A stretch of DNA of 30,437 bases from CAYNNP01 sp964398215 (GTDB lineage: Bacteria; Planctomycetota; Planctomycetia; Pirellulales; Pirellulaceae), in contig CAYNNP010000050.1 of NCBI GenBank assembly GCA_964398215.1, forward strand, positions 1 to 30,437, in the 5' to 3' direction. This document shows, one piece after another, positions 16,394 to 24,940 of the stretch. Made by a program: the position numbers and the translations under genes. Each line of letters starts with the position of its first letter. Positions within the stretch are counted from its first letter, which is position 1. The notes below the pieces were generated by a model. It was given only the letters and a program-made list of their open reading frames with translations. It was not told the DNA's origin and did no database searches.

Positions 16394-16792
16394 TTAGCGA
16401 AGATGGTTTGGGGGATGCGACAGTGCTCGAGGTCGCAGGGGTTGAGACTGTAGCCCGAGGAGTTGCGACGGCGACTTCCGGAGGTCGATCGGAATCACGC
16501 CCAGCTTTGTCAAACGTTCACGAAATAATCGAGCTAACAGCGACTGGTCCTCGCAGTCAAAGACCAAGTGTGTTGCGTGACGTACGGCCATCGCCCTCGT
16601 GTTGATCGTTGCATAGTCATCTCCATTGTCCTCAATCAACACGACTACCAGCGTTCCGTGGGGCAACGGCGGCAATGACGAGGCAGCCCGATGATGCGAC
16701 GCGGCGATCAACAACTTGGGTGGCCCAGCGGCCTGAACATCGGCACCAGACAAACAAACGACAGCAGTGAAAATCACTAAAAGACGAGACAT
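16394..16792 (-). CDS. Small secreted protein in the zinc locus, function unknown
   Basis: A 132-aa protein I do not recognise. It has a Sec signal peptide (MSRLLVIFTAVVCLSGADVQA) and a mature chain of about 110 residues with several histidines (ASHHRAAS, LPHGTL, VRHATH) and one Cys in VFDCEDQ. The segment HATHLVFDCEDQSLLARLF...LGVIPIDL has an alternating strand-helix look that loosely recalls one half of zinc-binding ABC-transporter receptors, but I would not call it that. The start at 16792 has an excellent ribosome site (GGAGGA, 5 nt upstream). Two palindromes at 16816-16847 lie just before it. It is the first gene of an operon with the COG0523 GTPase. Periplasmic zinc capture or delivery is a guess from context. 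Confidence 0.72.
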   Translation of the reverse strand: MSRLLVIFTAVVCLSGADVQAAGPPKLLIAASHHRAASSLPPLPHGTLVVVLIEDNGDDYATINTRAMAVRHATHLVFDCEDQSLLARLFRERLTKLGVIPIDLRKSPSQLLGLQSQPLRPRALSHPPNHLR

Positions 16793-16815
16793 TGCAGTCC
16801 TCCAAAGAAACAAAC

Positions 16816-16847
16816 TGCAATATTACTGCACATGCAATATATATGCA
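16816..16847. promoter_or_regulatory. Tandem palindromes, candidate Zur operator
   Basis: Two 15-bp boxes, TGCAATATTACTGCA (16816-16830) and TGCAATATATATGCA (16833-16847), both fit TGCAnTAnTAnTGCA, each with TGCA ends as an inverted repeat. Their centres are 17 bp apart. They lie 24 bp before the start of the secreted-protein/COG0523 operon and upstream of the divergent Zur-like gene. Fur-family regulators bind AT-rich palindromes as dimers, so this is the natural operator; binding is inferred. Confidence 0.6.
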
Positions 16848-17015
16848 AGTGTATCAACCATTGGGTTTCATGACCAATCGCTATCTTTTGTTGGCTGTAA
16901 TTTTTTTTGGCAAGAACTCTGGCCAGTCACAAGGCCAATTGAACTGTTTGACGTAGCCTATTTTTCGTGTGTACGGCAAAATGAGCAGTGTGTCGTACCG
17001 TGCCACCCTCGAATA

Positions 17016-17027
17016 GACTTGCAAGTC
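17016..17027. promoter_or_regulatory. Palindrome in the zur leader
   Basis: Perfect 12-bp palindrome GACTTGCAAGTC, followed after TTT by another TGCAAGT. It lies 58 bp before the zur start codon and shares the TGCAAGT text that follows the boxes at 16833-16847. It may be an accessory regulator site; evidence is weak. Confidence 0.3.
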
Positions 17028-17084
17028 TTTTGCAAGTGGGTAGCATTAGATGGTTTGCATGAAATCAACCGAAGAGAACCTGGA

Positions 17085-17507
17085 ATGACCAATGACGAAT
17101 CGCTTGACCTGGTCAAGCAGGCGATTCGCGAGGCGGGGTTGCGAGCCACGCCGGCGCGAATGGCAACCTTACAATTGCTTCGCCAATCCGGTGCGCCACT
17201 CACTCACGCGGTCGTAGCAGATCATCTGGCCGCCAGCGGTGTCGACAAGGCGACCGCGTTTCGTAATCTAAATGACTTGGTAGACGCAGGATTGCTGAGG
17301 CGTACTGAAGTCGGTGATCATGTTTGGCGGTTCGAATCAATCTCGTCTGAGCACGATAGTGGGCATCCGCATTTCTTGTGCGTCGACTGTGGAGCTGTGT
17401 CGTGCTTGGGTGATGTCAAACTGACCGCTGGTAGTCAGCGAGCAAGTGAGAAAATCGGGACGATCACGGAAATTCTACTGCGCGGCTACTGCAACGAATG
17501 CCAGTAA
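17085..17507 (+). CDS. zur: Fur-family transcriptional regulator, probably Zur
   Basis: A 140-aa repressor of the Fur superfamily. The N-terminal winged helix covers residues 1-85, with the recognition helix near VDKATAFRNLNDLVDAGLL. The dimerisation part carries HDSGHPHFLC and two Cys pairs, Cys99-x2-Cys102 and Cys136-x2-Cys139, the structural zinc site of the family. The zinc (rather than iron or peroxide) assignment rests on the divergent COG0523 GTPase operon and the shared spacer with paired palindromes. The start chosen is ATG 17085; the frame is open to 16767, but that extension overlaps the secreted-protein gene and precedes the fold. It is short but complete. Confidence 0.82.
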   Translation: MTNDESLDLVKQAIREAGLRATPARMATLQLLRQSGAPLTHAVVADHLAASGVDKATAFRNLNDLVDAGLLRRTEVGDHVWRFESISSEHDSGHPHFLCVDCGAVSCLGDVKLTAGSQRASEKIGTITEILLRGYCNECQ

Positions 17508-17837
17508 GCAAAGACCAAAGTACAGTCAGACCGTGCCCAGGATTTCGGTGCCATTTACGATCCGTAAATGCCATTTACTTGATCCGTCACGCTAACGTCT
17601 CTTGATAAGCATCTGATCATCGTTTCTGCGCGTTTTCGGAATTCGCGTCAGCGTTTTGGGCTTCCAAATTCGGCTCACCCGATGTTGAAAACCGCAACAT
17701 GATCCGCTTCTTTCCCATTACCCAATTTGTGGTAAACGGATTGCGATGAAGTAAGTTCAAATACTGTCGCCCGTTCAACGTTTCACCCAATCGATCGAAC
17801 GAACCAGGATACGTTTTTGTAACAGCACAACTTCAAA
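17508..17837. other. Intergenic spacer between convergent genes
   Basis: No gene is seen. It contains a perfect 8-bp inverted repeat CATTTACG-atc-CGTAAATG (17552-17570), immediately followed by another copy of CCATTTAC. It lacks a T-run, so it is not an obvious terminator. Confidence 0.5.
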
Positions 17838-18524
17838 TTAGCCAACGATAAAAGTGTCACCAACATTCAGCACGTTCGGAGTGGAACTGGTTTCCTTGCT
17901 GATTCGGTTCGCCCATTGTTGTGCGTCCTGTTCAATCGGCGGCCACGTGTTGTAATGAGTTGGCAAAACAACTTTTGGCTCAATCAGCTTGGTCGCTTGC
18001 ACCGAGTCATCAACGCCCATCGTGTACAAATCACCGATGGGTAGGACTGCAACATCAACGCCATGCGCGTAGAGTTTCATGTCGCTGAACAGTGCTGTAT
18101 CCCCAGCGAAGTAGATTCGTTTGCCTTCGATCGTCAATACAAAACCAGCTGGATCGCCACCGTAACTGCCATCGGGCAAACCATTGCTATGCAGTGCAGG
18201 TACCATTTTTACGGCACCAAACGGTAGGTCCGTCGCCCCGCCTAGGTTCATTCCTATCGTGGATTCAATGCCATGCTTTTCTGCAAACCAAGTTGCTGTT
18301 TCGTAGATTGCAACCACAGTGGCTTGATTGGCCTTTGCGATCGCGGTGACGTCGGCGATGTGATCAAAGTGGCCATGCGTGACCAAGACATGGCTGATGT
18401 CGGTGAAATCATCCGGTTTGGCTATCGCACTGGGATTCTCGCTGAGAAACGGATCTAACAAAATTCGATTCTGTTTCGTTTCGATCAACCAACTGCTATG
18501 AGACAACCACGTCAGTTTTGTCAT
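17838..18524 (-). CDS. UPF0173-type metal-dependent hydrolase (metallo-beta-lactamase fold)
   Basis: A 228-aa cytosolic protein of the UPF0173/UlaG-like group of metallo-beta-lactamase-fold hydrolases. The metal-binding motif THGHFDH is at 49-55 (His50, His52, Asp54, His55), with further ligands expected in PALHSNG and FAGDTALF, and a last histidine in VLPTHYNTWP. Length and layout are those of the family. Its natural substrate is not established in most organisms. It lies 45 bp downstream of trpB on the same strand and may be co-transcribed, but no pathway link is known. Confidence 0.88.
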   Translation of the reverse strand: MTKLTWLSHSSWLIETKQNRILLDPFLSENPSAIAKPDDFTDISHVLVTHGHFDHIADVTAIAKANQATVVAIYETATWFAEKHGIESTIGMNLGGATDLPFGAVKMVPALHSNGLPDGSYGGDPAGFVLTIEGKRIYFAGDTALFSDMKLYAHGVDVAVLPIGDLYTMGVDDSVQATKLIEPKVVLPTHYNTWPPIEQDAQQWANRISKETSSTPNVLNVGDTFIVG

Positions 18525-18569
18525 TTCTGATACTTTGGAATGTGAATAGGGAAAGAGATTTAGTTTTAC

Positions 18570-19793
18570 CTACCAGTCTTCGCCGCGCAGTCTGGCAATT
18601 TCCATGGCGTCTTTATCTCCGCGGCCAGACAAGCACACGACCAAGTGTTGATCTTTGGGCATTTCGGCTGCCAACGTCATGGCTTTGGCAACAGCATGAC
18701 TGGATTCCAAGGCTGCGATGATGCCTTCGGTGCGTGCCAATTGATCGAAAGCAACCATCGCAGCATCGTCACCGCATTCCAAGTAGTCAACGCGATGGGT
18801 ATCTTTCCAGTAACTGTGCTCCGGACCGACTCCTGGATAGTCGAGCCCAGCGCTCATGGAGTGAACGTCACAGGTTTGCCCATCTTCGTCTTGCATCACA
18901 TAACTGTAACTTCCATGCAATACTCCCGGGCTACCGTATGAAAGCGGTGATGCGTGATCGCCGGGTTGACTACTTCGGCCACCAGCTTCAACACCAACCA
19001 ACCGTACGCCATCATCTTCAACAAACGGATAGAACATTCCCGCCGCATTGCTTCCACCGCCGACACACGCAACAACGCAGTCAGGCAATCGACCAAAGAC
19101 TTGCAGCGACTGCTCCCGCGTCTCGTCGCCGATAACTGCCTGAAAGTCCCGGACCATCATGGGAAATGGATGTGGGCCAATCACACTACCGATGATGTAG
19201 TGAGTATTTTCGACCGACGACATCCAATCACGCATGGCTTCGTTGACCGCGTCGCGCAAAGTCTTGCTACCGCTTTCAACGGGACAGATTGTGGCTCCCA
19301 GCAATTTCATGCTAAAGACATTCGGTTTCTGACGACGTATATCCTCGCTACCCATATAGACAGTGCATGGCAAACCAAAGTGGGCGCAAGCGGTTGCCGA
19401 CGCGACGCCATGTTGGCCGGCACCGGTTTCGGCGATCACACGAGTCTTTCCCATCCGCAAAGTCAACAGAGCTTGGCCCAATGTGTTGTTGATCTTGTGG
19501 GCGCCGGTGTGGTTCGTGTCTTCACGCTTGAGCCAAATCTGCGCACCGCCGACGGCCTCGGTCAAACGTTTCGCGTGATACAGTGGACTCGGGCGACCAA
19601 CAAAGGTATTGAGCAACTGTTTTAGTTCGGCTTGAAATTCTTTGTCCTTTTTGGCCAACTCATATTCATTGGCCAACTGGTCCAGTGCACGAGTCAATGT
19701 TTCGGGGACAAAGCGACCACCAAAATCGCCAAATCGTCCTCGGTCGTCGGGGACAGCAGCGGAGGCAGAAGATTCGGAAGGAGCAGTACTCAT
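18570..19793 (-). CDS. trpB: Tryptophan synthase beta subunit
   Basis: A 407-aa PLP enzyme that joins indole and L-serine into tryptophan. The lysine that binds PLP is Lys100 in HTGAHKINNTLGQ; the phosphate-binding loop is GGGSNA; the start FGDFGGRFVPETL is diagnostic of the TrpB1 type that works with TrpA. An N-terminal extension of about 20 Ser/Ala-rich residues precedes it. No trpA or other trp gene is present in the window: downstream is a UPF0173 hydrolase and upstream the divergent mutM. Split trp genes are common in planctomycetes. The ribosome site before ATG 19793 is weak. Confidence 0.97.
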   Translation of the reverse strand: MSTAPSESSASAAVPDDRGRFGDFGGRFVPETLTRALDQLANEYELAKKDKEFQAELKQLLNTFVGRPSPLYHAKRLTEAVGGAQIWLKREDTNHTGAHKINNTLGQALLTLRMGKTRVIAETGAGQHGVASATACAHFGLPCTVYMGSEDIRRQKPNVFSMKLLGATICPVESGSKTLRDAVNEAMRDWMSSVENTHYIIGSVIGPHPFPMMVRDFQAVIGDETREQSLQVFGRLPDCVVACVGGGSNAAGMFYPFVEDDGVRLVGVEAGGRSSQPGDHASPLSYGSPGVLHGSYSYVMQDEDGQTCDVHSMSAGLDYPGVGPEHSYWKDTHRVDYLECGDDAAMVAFDQLARTEGIIAALESSHAVAKAMTLAAEMPKDQHLVVCLSGRGDKDAMEIARLRGEDW

Positions 19794-20029
19794 TGCAAAG
19801 CTTTTCTATGAGCGGATTGTTGGCTTGTAATTTTCACTGCAGAACCTGAATTGGTCAATCGACGCTGTCGGCGTTTCAGGGCAACGCATTTGTTTAATCT
19901 GAAATCTGAGCAAGAAAAATGCCACTCAGATCAATCAGTGCGTTGTAAACCGCCAGAAATTCGTTTTGGCAACCAAAAATTATCCTCAGGCGGTTTGCCA
20001 AGTCGCTTCAGAAGCGTTTAATGCATCCT

Positions 20030-20899
20030 ATGCCAGAGCTTCCAGAAGTCGAAACGATGCGCCGTGGCGTAATGCCAATCGTCGGTAGCACGATTGAATC
20101 CGCCCAGCGACCGCCATGCAAATGTCGCCCGATTCTATTCTCGCCACGGATAGATGCTTTTGATCGTCGTGTTCAAGGGCGAAAAATATCCAACATCGGC
20201 CGGCGTGGTAAACGTGTCATGATTGAACTGGATGACCAACAAGTCATTGTGATTGAACCGCGGATGACGGGCTTGGTTTTGCTGGCCGATCCGCCAGGCC
20301 CCGAGCACTTGAGGTTACAACTGAACCTGCGTGGCGGTACTCATCGACAACTTTTGTTTTGGGATCGTCGCGGCTTGGGAACGGTTCGCTTGCTGCGCGA
20401 ATCAGAGCTTGCAGAATACGTTGACAACAAACTGGGCATCGACGCACTGGAGATCACTGCGGCTGAGCTGCGCGAAAAACTCTGCAAGAGCAGGCGAGCG
20501 ATCAAAGTTGCTTTGTTGGATCAATCAGCCGTGGCGGGCATTGGCAATTTGTATGCTGCCGAAATTCTTTTTGTCGCAGGTGTGGATCCACGCACAAGAT
20601 GTGACAAGCTTTCCAAGCCACAGTGGGATCGAATCCAAGCAGCTACGAAATCGATCCTCGAAGAAGCCATTTTGCACGAAGGCAGCACGCTCAGCGACGA
20701 AACCTACCGAAACGCATTGAACGACCCAGGAGGCTATCAAAACTATCACTTGGTTTACGATCGAGCCGACACACCGTGCAAACGTTGCGGAGCGGGAGTG
20801 ATTCGCAGAATCGTTCAAGCCCAACGAAGTACGTTCTTCTGCCCGGTTTGCCAGCGAAAAACCGGTTTACATCCAACGGTTTTGCCGACAATCGCATGA
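20030..20899 (+). CDS. mutM: Formamidopyrimidine-DNA glycosylase (Fpg/MutM)
   Basis: A 289-aa DNA repair enzyme that removes oxidised purines such as 8-oxoguanine and cuts the strand by its lyase activity. The start must be ATG 20030 because Pro2 in MPELPEVE is the catalytic nucleophile; an ATG nine bases earlier would block it. Glu3, Lys61 (RRGKR), the helix-two-turn-helix around DQSAVAGIGNLYAAEILF and the C-terminal zinc finger CKRCG...CPVCQ are all present. It is somewhat longer than the usual ~270 residues. It diverges from trpB and is followed by an unrelated exported protein gene on the same strand. Confidence 0.96.
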   Translation: MPELPEVETMRRGVMPIVGSTIESAQRPPCKCRPILFSPRIDAFDRRVQGRKISNIGRRGKRVMIELDDQQVIVIEPRMTGLVLLADPPGPEHLRLQLNLRGGTHRQLLFWDRRGLGTVRLLRESELAEYVDNKLGIDALEITAAELREKLCKSRRAIKVALLDQSAVAGIGNLYAAEILFVAGVDPRTRCDKLSKPQWDRIQAATKSILEEAILHEGSTLSDETYRNALNDPGGYQNYHLVYDRADTPCKRCGAGVIRRIVQAQRSTFFCPVCQRKTGLHPTVLPTIA

Positions 20900-21019
20900 A
20901 AATCGTGACAATTTTTCCGAATGCGAGATAGATCTTTCGCGTCCGAAAAACCGAGCGATACAATAGAACCTTTGATCAAAGACCATTGGCAGCTCATTTT
21001 CTCTACAGGATCCGTCGTG

Positions 21020-22060
21020 ATGAGTCCTCAAACCCGCCGTGCTTGGCTTCGCAACGCAGCAATTCTAACTGCCGGAGGCATCACTACGGCTCCTTCGTTT
21101 GCAGATGAAAAACGCGATCCGCGATGGAAAGCAGCCACACAAAAGGGACTCGACTGGTTGAGCCGCACACAATCATCGCGCGGCCAATGGAACACACAGG
21201 TTTATCCAACTGCGATGGCCGCGCTTGCGGGAACAGCATTGATCAGTAGCGGATCCACGACAACACAAGGCCCGTACGCCAAAGCGATTTCGCGAGCTTC
21301 CGATTACTTGATCAGCAAGAGCCGGGACAACGGTTTGATCGGTGATCCGCAAACGGACGCGAGGTACACCTATGGCCACGGATTCGCGATGTTGTTTCTG
21401 TCGCAAGTCTTGGGCGAAGAAGGCTTACTGGATCGGCGTGAAGAACTAGTCGAAGTCTTGACCAAAGCCGTCAAGTTCAGCGGCTCGGCACAAACGGCTG
21501 CCGGTGGTTGGGGCTACGTTTCGGCTCGCGAAGGAAATGACTTTGACGAAGGATCCACAACGATCACTCAAGTCCAAGGGCTGCGTGGCTGTCGCAATGC
21601 GGGCATCCCAGTTAGCAGCAAAATTATCGAGCGTGCTAAAGAGTACATCTACGGATGCAAGAACGAAGACGGTGGGATCAGCTACAGTAGCCGCCAGCGC
21701 GGCAGTAGCCGTCCGGCGATTACGGCCGCAGCCCTCGCAGCGCTCTACAACGCTGGCGAGTACAAAGGAGAACACATTCCTGAAATGCTGAAGTACACCA
21801 AGGGTCAGCTGCACGACATCAGCGACGGTACTCGAGCGTTTGGTCACTGGCAGTACACCTATATGTACTACAGCCAAGTGGTTTATCGCCAAGGTGATGA
21901 GCTTTGGAAACCGTTCCGAAACAAACTTTACGATCGCATCATTAGCACCCAGCGTCCCGACGGTTACTGGGAAGGCCAAATACATCCTGTCTACGTGACC
22001 GCATGTAACTTGACCATGATGCAAATGGACTTGGGATATTTGCCCATCTACCAGCGCTAA
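21020..22060 (+). CDS. Tat-exported prenyltransferase/terpenoid-cyclase-fold protein
   Basis: A 346-aa exported protein. The N-terminus MSPQTRRAWLRNAAILTAGG is a twin-arginine signal (RRAWLR before a hydrophobic stretch, cleavage near SFA). The body has repeated alpha-hairpin units with Gly-Trp motifs (GLDWLSRTQ, TAAGGWGYVS, CKNEDGGISYSS, QRPDGYWEG), the pattern of prenyltransferase and squalene-oxidase repeats in an alpha/alpha barrel. Such planctomycete proteins are numerous, and most have no known activity; the squalene-cyclase DxDD motif was not seen. The frame is open from 20921, but ATG 21020 starts the Tat signal and follows AGGA. It lies head-to-tail with the PQQ-propeller gene. Confidence 0.8.
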   Translation: MSPQTRRAWLRNAAILTAGGITTAPSFADEKRDPRWKAATQKGLDWLSRTQSSRGQWNTQVYPTAMAALAGTALISSGSTTTQGPYAKAISRASDYLISKSRDNGLIGDPQTDARYTYGHGFAMLFLSQVLGEEGLLDRREELVEVLTKAVKFSGSAQTAAGGWGYVSAREGNDFDEGSTTITQVQGLRGCRNAGIPVSSKIIERAKEYIYGCKNEDGGISYSSRQRGSSRPAITAAALAALYNAGEYKGEHIPEMLKYTKGQLHDISDGTRAFGHWQYTYMYYSQVVYRQGDELWKPFRNKLYDRIISTQRPDGYWEGQIHPVYVTACNLTMMQMDLGYLPIYQR

Positions 22061-22250
22061 AGTGTCGATTCTGAAACACGTGAGTTGACGCTGACCTGCC
22101 GAACCACGATTCTATAAGCCGAATTCGAAAGCCAAAATCTGTATCGATTGGCTTGCGAAAGCAATCCTTTTGCTGCGCATGCGGCTTTCTCTGCGCTCAA
22201 GAACGCGCAGCCTTCAATCAATCGCAAAGACACTCTCTTGGAATAAAACA

Positions 22251-23504
22251 GTGATTCGTAGATACGTTTTCCTTGCGCTGACAGCTTCTCTTCTTGCTTC
22301 GCACGCGCTCGCTGACAACTGGGCGCATTGGCGTGGCCCGACAGGCAATGGTGTTGCCACAACTGGAACACCACCGACGAGTTGGAGTCCGACAAAGAAC
22401 ATCAAATGGAAAACCGCTATTCCGGGTCGGGGATCGGGGTCGCCTGTTGTTTGGGGTGATCAAGTTTTCGTTGTCACCGCCGTGCCAAACCCTCGAATCC
22501 AATCAACATTGCGATTCAAGCTCTTATCCTACGATCGCAATACAGGCAAAAAACTCTGGGAGCAAACGGCAGCAGTTGCTGTGCCACACCAAGGCACCCA
22601 TTCAACCAACGGCTTTGCATCGGCATCACCATGCACTGATGGAAAGCACGTCTATGCCCACTTTGGCTCGCGTGGATTGTTCTGTTACACGATGGCCGGC
22701 AAGCTTGTGTGGAAACGCGAAGACTTTGGCCGAATGGTGACCAGGAATAGTTTTGGCGAAGGAAGTTCACCAACTCTGGTCAACGACTGGATCTTGGTTC
22801 CCTGGGATCACGAAGGCCCCTCGTCGCTGTACGCGCTTGACAAAATGACGGGCAAGACAATCTGGAAAACAGATCGCGATGAACCAACTTGCTGGGCAAC
22901 ACCACTGGTCGTGCAGCACAAAGGCGAGCAACAGGTCGTGATGAACGGCCAGACGAATGCGCGCGGATACGATTTAAAAACTGGAAAAGAACTCTGGCGC
23001 TGTGCTGGTCAAACGCAAAGGCCAGTGGCTTCAGCTGTCTCGATCGATGGCCTGGCAATTGTGGGCAGCGGATTCCGCGGATCGTATATGGGTGCTTTTC
23101 AATTGGACGGTCGTGGTGACCTTGAAGGTAGCGATTCGGTCACATGGACGATCCAGCGAGACACTCCCGATATCGCGTCACCCATTTTGTCCGATGGCCG
23201 CGTTTACTTTCACAAAGGAAAAACCGGACTTCTTTCGTGCGTCGACGCAAAGACTGGCAATCCACATTACACGACACGACGAGTCAGCGGGATCAACAGC
23301 ACCTATGCTTCACCAGTCGCAAGTGGTGGCTTTGTCTTTTTGACTGGACGTAGCGGGACAACCGTTGTGATCAAAGATTCAAATGAATTTCAGATCGTCG
23401 CGACAAATTCTGTTGGTGAAGGTGTTGATACGACACCAGCGCCCGTCGACGATCAGTTGTTCATCCGAGGCGAAAAGAATCTGTTTTGCATCGCCAATGA
23501 ATAG
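22251..23504 (+). CDS. Exported PQQ-propeller (outer-membrane-assembly-like) repeat protein
   Basis: A 417-aa protein with a Sec signal (VIRRYVFLALTASLLASHALA) followed by WAHWRGPTGNGVA, the opening typical of planctomycete PQQ-like beta-propeller proteins. Blade motifs recur: LLSYDRNTGKKLWEQ, CYTMAGKLVWKRE, LYALDKMTGKTIWK, YDLKTGKELWRC, CVDAKTGNPHYTT. The fold resembles BamB and quinoprotein dehydrogenases, but no PQQ-binding or catalytic residues could be assigned. GTG 22251 is chosen because it starts the signal peptide and has GGA about 9 nt upstream; a longer frame to 22170 is open. It ends at a palindromic terminator shared with the convergent Fur-family gene. Confidence 0.85.
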   Translation: MIRRYVFLALTASLLASHALADNWAHWRGPTGNGVATTGTPPTSWSPTKNIKWKTAIPGRGSGSPVVWGDQVFVVTAVPNPRIQSTLRFKLLSYDRNTGKKLWEQTAAVAVPHQGTHSTNGFASASPCTDGKHVYAHFGSRGLFCYTMAGKLVWKREDFGRMVTRNSFGEGSSPTLVNDWILVPWDHEGPSSLYALDKMTGKTIWKTDRDEPTCWATPLVVQHKGEQQVVMNGQTNARGYDLKTGKELWRCAGQTQRPVASAVSIDGLAIVGSGFRGSYMGAFQLDGRGDLEGSDSVTWTIQRDTPDIASPILSDGRVYFHKGKTGLLSCVDAKTGNPHYTTRRVSGINSTYASPVASGGFVFLTGRSGTTVVIKDSNEFQIVATNSVGEGVDTTPAPVDDQLFIRGEKNLFCIANE

Positions 23505-23531
23505 GCTTTGACAGCACCGGCGCCACTGCTT

Positions 23532-24047
23532 TTAAACAAGATCTTGTTTACGTTTTTTGCGTCGGTTGCGGCTGCACTTTTTACAGACACCTTGGATAAT
23601 CATGCGGTGACTTGTGACACGAAAGCCATCTTTGGCGGCGACTTCGTTTCGCAGTTTCACAAGCTCATCGCTTTGGAACTCAAACAGTTCACGGCAACGC
23701 GTACAGTACAGATGATCGTGTTGCGGATAGCCATAGTCATGCTCGTAGACCGTCCGGCCTTCAAGCTGAAAACTCTTTAGCAAACCTGCGTCAACAAATT
23801 CGGTCAACGTACGATAGACGGTTGCCGAACTCACATAGTTCTCTTCACCGCGACGAGGCAATTGTTCCATCAACTGCTCGGCATCAAAATGCTCATGTTC
23901 GCTGAAGACAGTTTCAACTAAGAATCGCCGCTGCTTGGTATGACGCAGGCCGCGCGACTGCAGATACTCCTCGAAGCGATCTTCGGGAGAAAGCGAGACG
24001 TTAAGTGGCTGAAGTGAGGTCGACCCCTCACCGGTAAAATCAGACAA
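23532..24047 (-). CDS. Fur/PerR-family metalloregulator
   Basis: A 171-aa ferric-uptake-regulator family repressor. The winged helix covers about residues 22-95, including TKQRRFLVETVF and the recognition helix SSATVYRTLTEFVDAGLLKSF. The regulatory metal region has YPQHDHLYC, and the structural zinc site has CTRC and CKKC pairs; the tail is strongly basic (SRNRRKKRKQ). The start is TTG 24047, with AGGAG seven bases upstream, so no ATG is needed. Iron versus peroxide sensing cannot be separated from sequence alone. It is distinct from the Zur-like gene at 17085-17507. It follows flgM on the same strand but a terminator lies between. Confidence 0.88.
   Translation of the reverse strand: MSDFTGEGSTSLQPLNVSLSPEDRFEEYLQSRGLRHTKQRRFLVETVFSEHEHFDAEQLMEQLPRRGEENYVSSATVYRTLTEFVDAGLLKSFQLEGRTVYEHDYGYPQHDHLYCTRCRELFEFQSDELVKLRNEVAAKDGFRVTSHRMIIQGVCKKCSRNRRKKRKQDLV
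23533..23558 (+). terminator. Palindromic terminator of the PQQ-propeller gene
   Basis: An 18-bp perfect palindrome TAAACAAGATCTTGTTTA (23533-23550), two bases before six T residues (23553-23558). It lies 28 bp past the propeller stop and overlaps the last codons and stop of the convergent Fur-family gene, which begins its stop at 23534. It is AT-rich, so efficiency is uncertain. Confidence 0.5.
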
Positions 24048-24095
24048 GCGTTGCTCCTATCACAAATGGGAGTGCCACATCAAACGAGACAAGTC

Positions 24096-24131
24096 AAAAA
24101 AGGCGGGCGCGAAAACATTCCGCTCCCCGCC
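24096..24131 (-). terminator. Rho-independent terminator downstream of flgM
   Basis: GGCGGG (24102-24107) pairs with CCCGCC (24126-24131), with an inner partly paired loop; on the minus strand it is followed by six T residues (24101-24096). It is 105 bp beyond the flgM stop and about 55 bp before the Fur-family start. Confidence 0.8.
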
Positions 24132-24236
24132 ATATTTTAGACGACGTGGCAGGTGATGGGCATCTGCGAAAAGTGATTCTGCAGCGGTTATCTCCTATCG
24201 TGGTCGATTGGAGAATTAGCCACAGTTAGGATTTGC

Positions 24237-24539
24237 TTACGCGAAACGGTCAAGCATTCGACTGAGTGCGATATCCAATTTTTCCGGCGTCTCGTACGTG
24301 CCATCGGCGATTTGGCGTCGAATTTCCGCAACTCGGTCGACACGGATTTCACCACCACCGGCGATGGGAGTGGTGTTTTCCATACGATTGGCCGCAGCAG
24401 TGCTGCTGAGATCCAGCTGATCGACGGGACCGCTACTCTGCTGAGTTTGGGCCTCTTCGGCCGGTTTTTTGGCCTGTGTGCGTTGAACGCTTGACGGACC
24501 GGTAGTCGTAGAGACTCGGTAAGGACCATAAATTTGCAT
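24237..24539 (-). CDS. flgM: FlgM-type anti-sigma-28 factor
   Basis: A 100-aa protein with a disordered Gln/Ser/Thr-rich N-terminal half and a C-terminal FlgM signature: RVDRVAEIRRQIADGTYETP followed by KLDIALSRML. In other bacteria FlgM holds the flagellar sigma factor FliA inactive until the hook is complete and is itself exported. The length is normal for the family. GGGGAG precedes ATG 24539 by 8 nt. No flagellar genes are nearby, so it stands alone here. The strong C-terminal match and the Met-Gln start make the assignment fairly safe. Confidence 0.85.
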   Translation of the reverse strand: MQIYGPYRVSTTTGPSSVQRTQAKKPAEEAQTQQSSGPVDQLDLSSTAAANRMENTTPIAGGGEIRVDRVAEIRRQIADGTYETPEKLDIALSRMLDRFA

Positions 24540-24940
24540 CTGATTGCTCCCCTTTTGGGACGTGAACTATCCATCAATTAGCAGCGATCAGGCAAGATTA
24601 CCAGACCATTCCAGCTGTAATGATGGGTGCGGTAGCGCAGTAATGACCAGATCAAACGTACCCAACCTTCCTAGATCGATACAAAATGACCGTTTCTGCG
24701 TTGGTCGTCAGGCGCCGCGATCCTTGTCCCAGGATGCAATCCGTAAAGCGAAAAGAGACTTTCTTAGCGCAAAGCGAGCAGAAACATTGGGTTTATCGAC
24801 CGGCAGCGCGGGTAGTCTTCAAATCAAATCAAATTTGCGACAGATTTACCCCAGATTTCTTGTGATAGCAAAACGCGACTAACCTACAAAAGTGATCCGC
24901 TTGTACAACTGGCTCGACGGTTGAAGCCCGGCTTGGGTCG
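24540..24940. other. Intergenic spacer
   Basis: About 400 bp upstream of flgM and downstream of the three-gene FAD operon. I see no gene, repeat or clear terminator. The plus-strand frame at 24544-24882 lacks a ribosome site and family features. Confidence 0.55.

Noticed and set aside
16767..17084. N-terminal extension of the Zur-like ORF
   Set aside because: It precedes the conserved fold, overlaps the divergent secreted-protein gene and the operator boxes, and shows no protein-like pattern.
24188..24577. 129-codon minus-strand ORF over flgM
   Set aside because: It is a different frame of the same strand; the flgM frame has a ribosome site and a clear family match.
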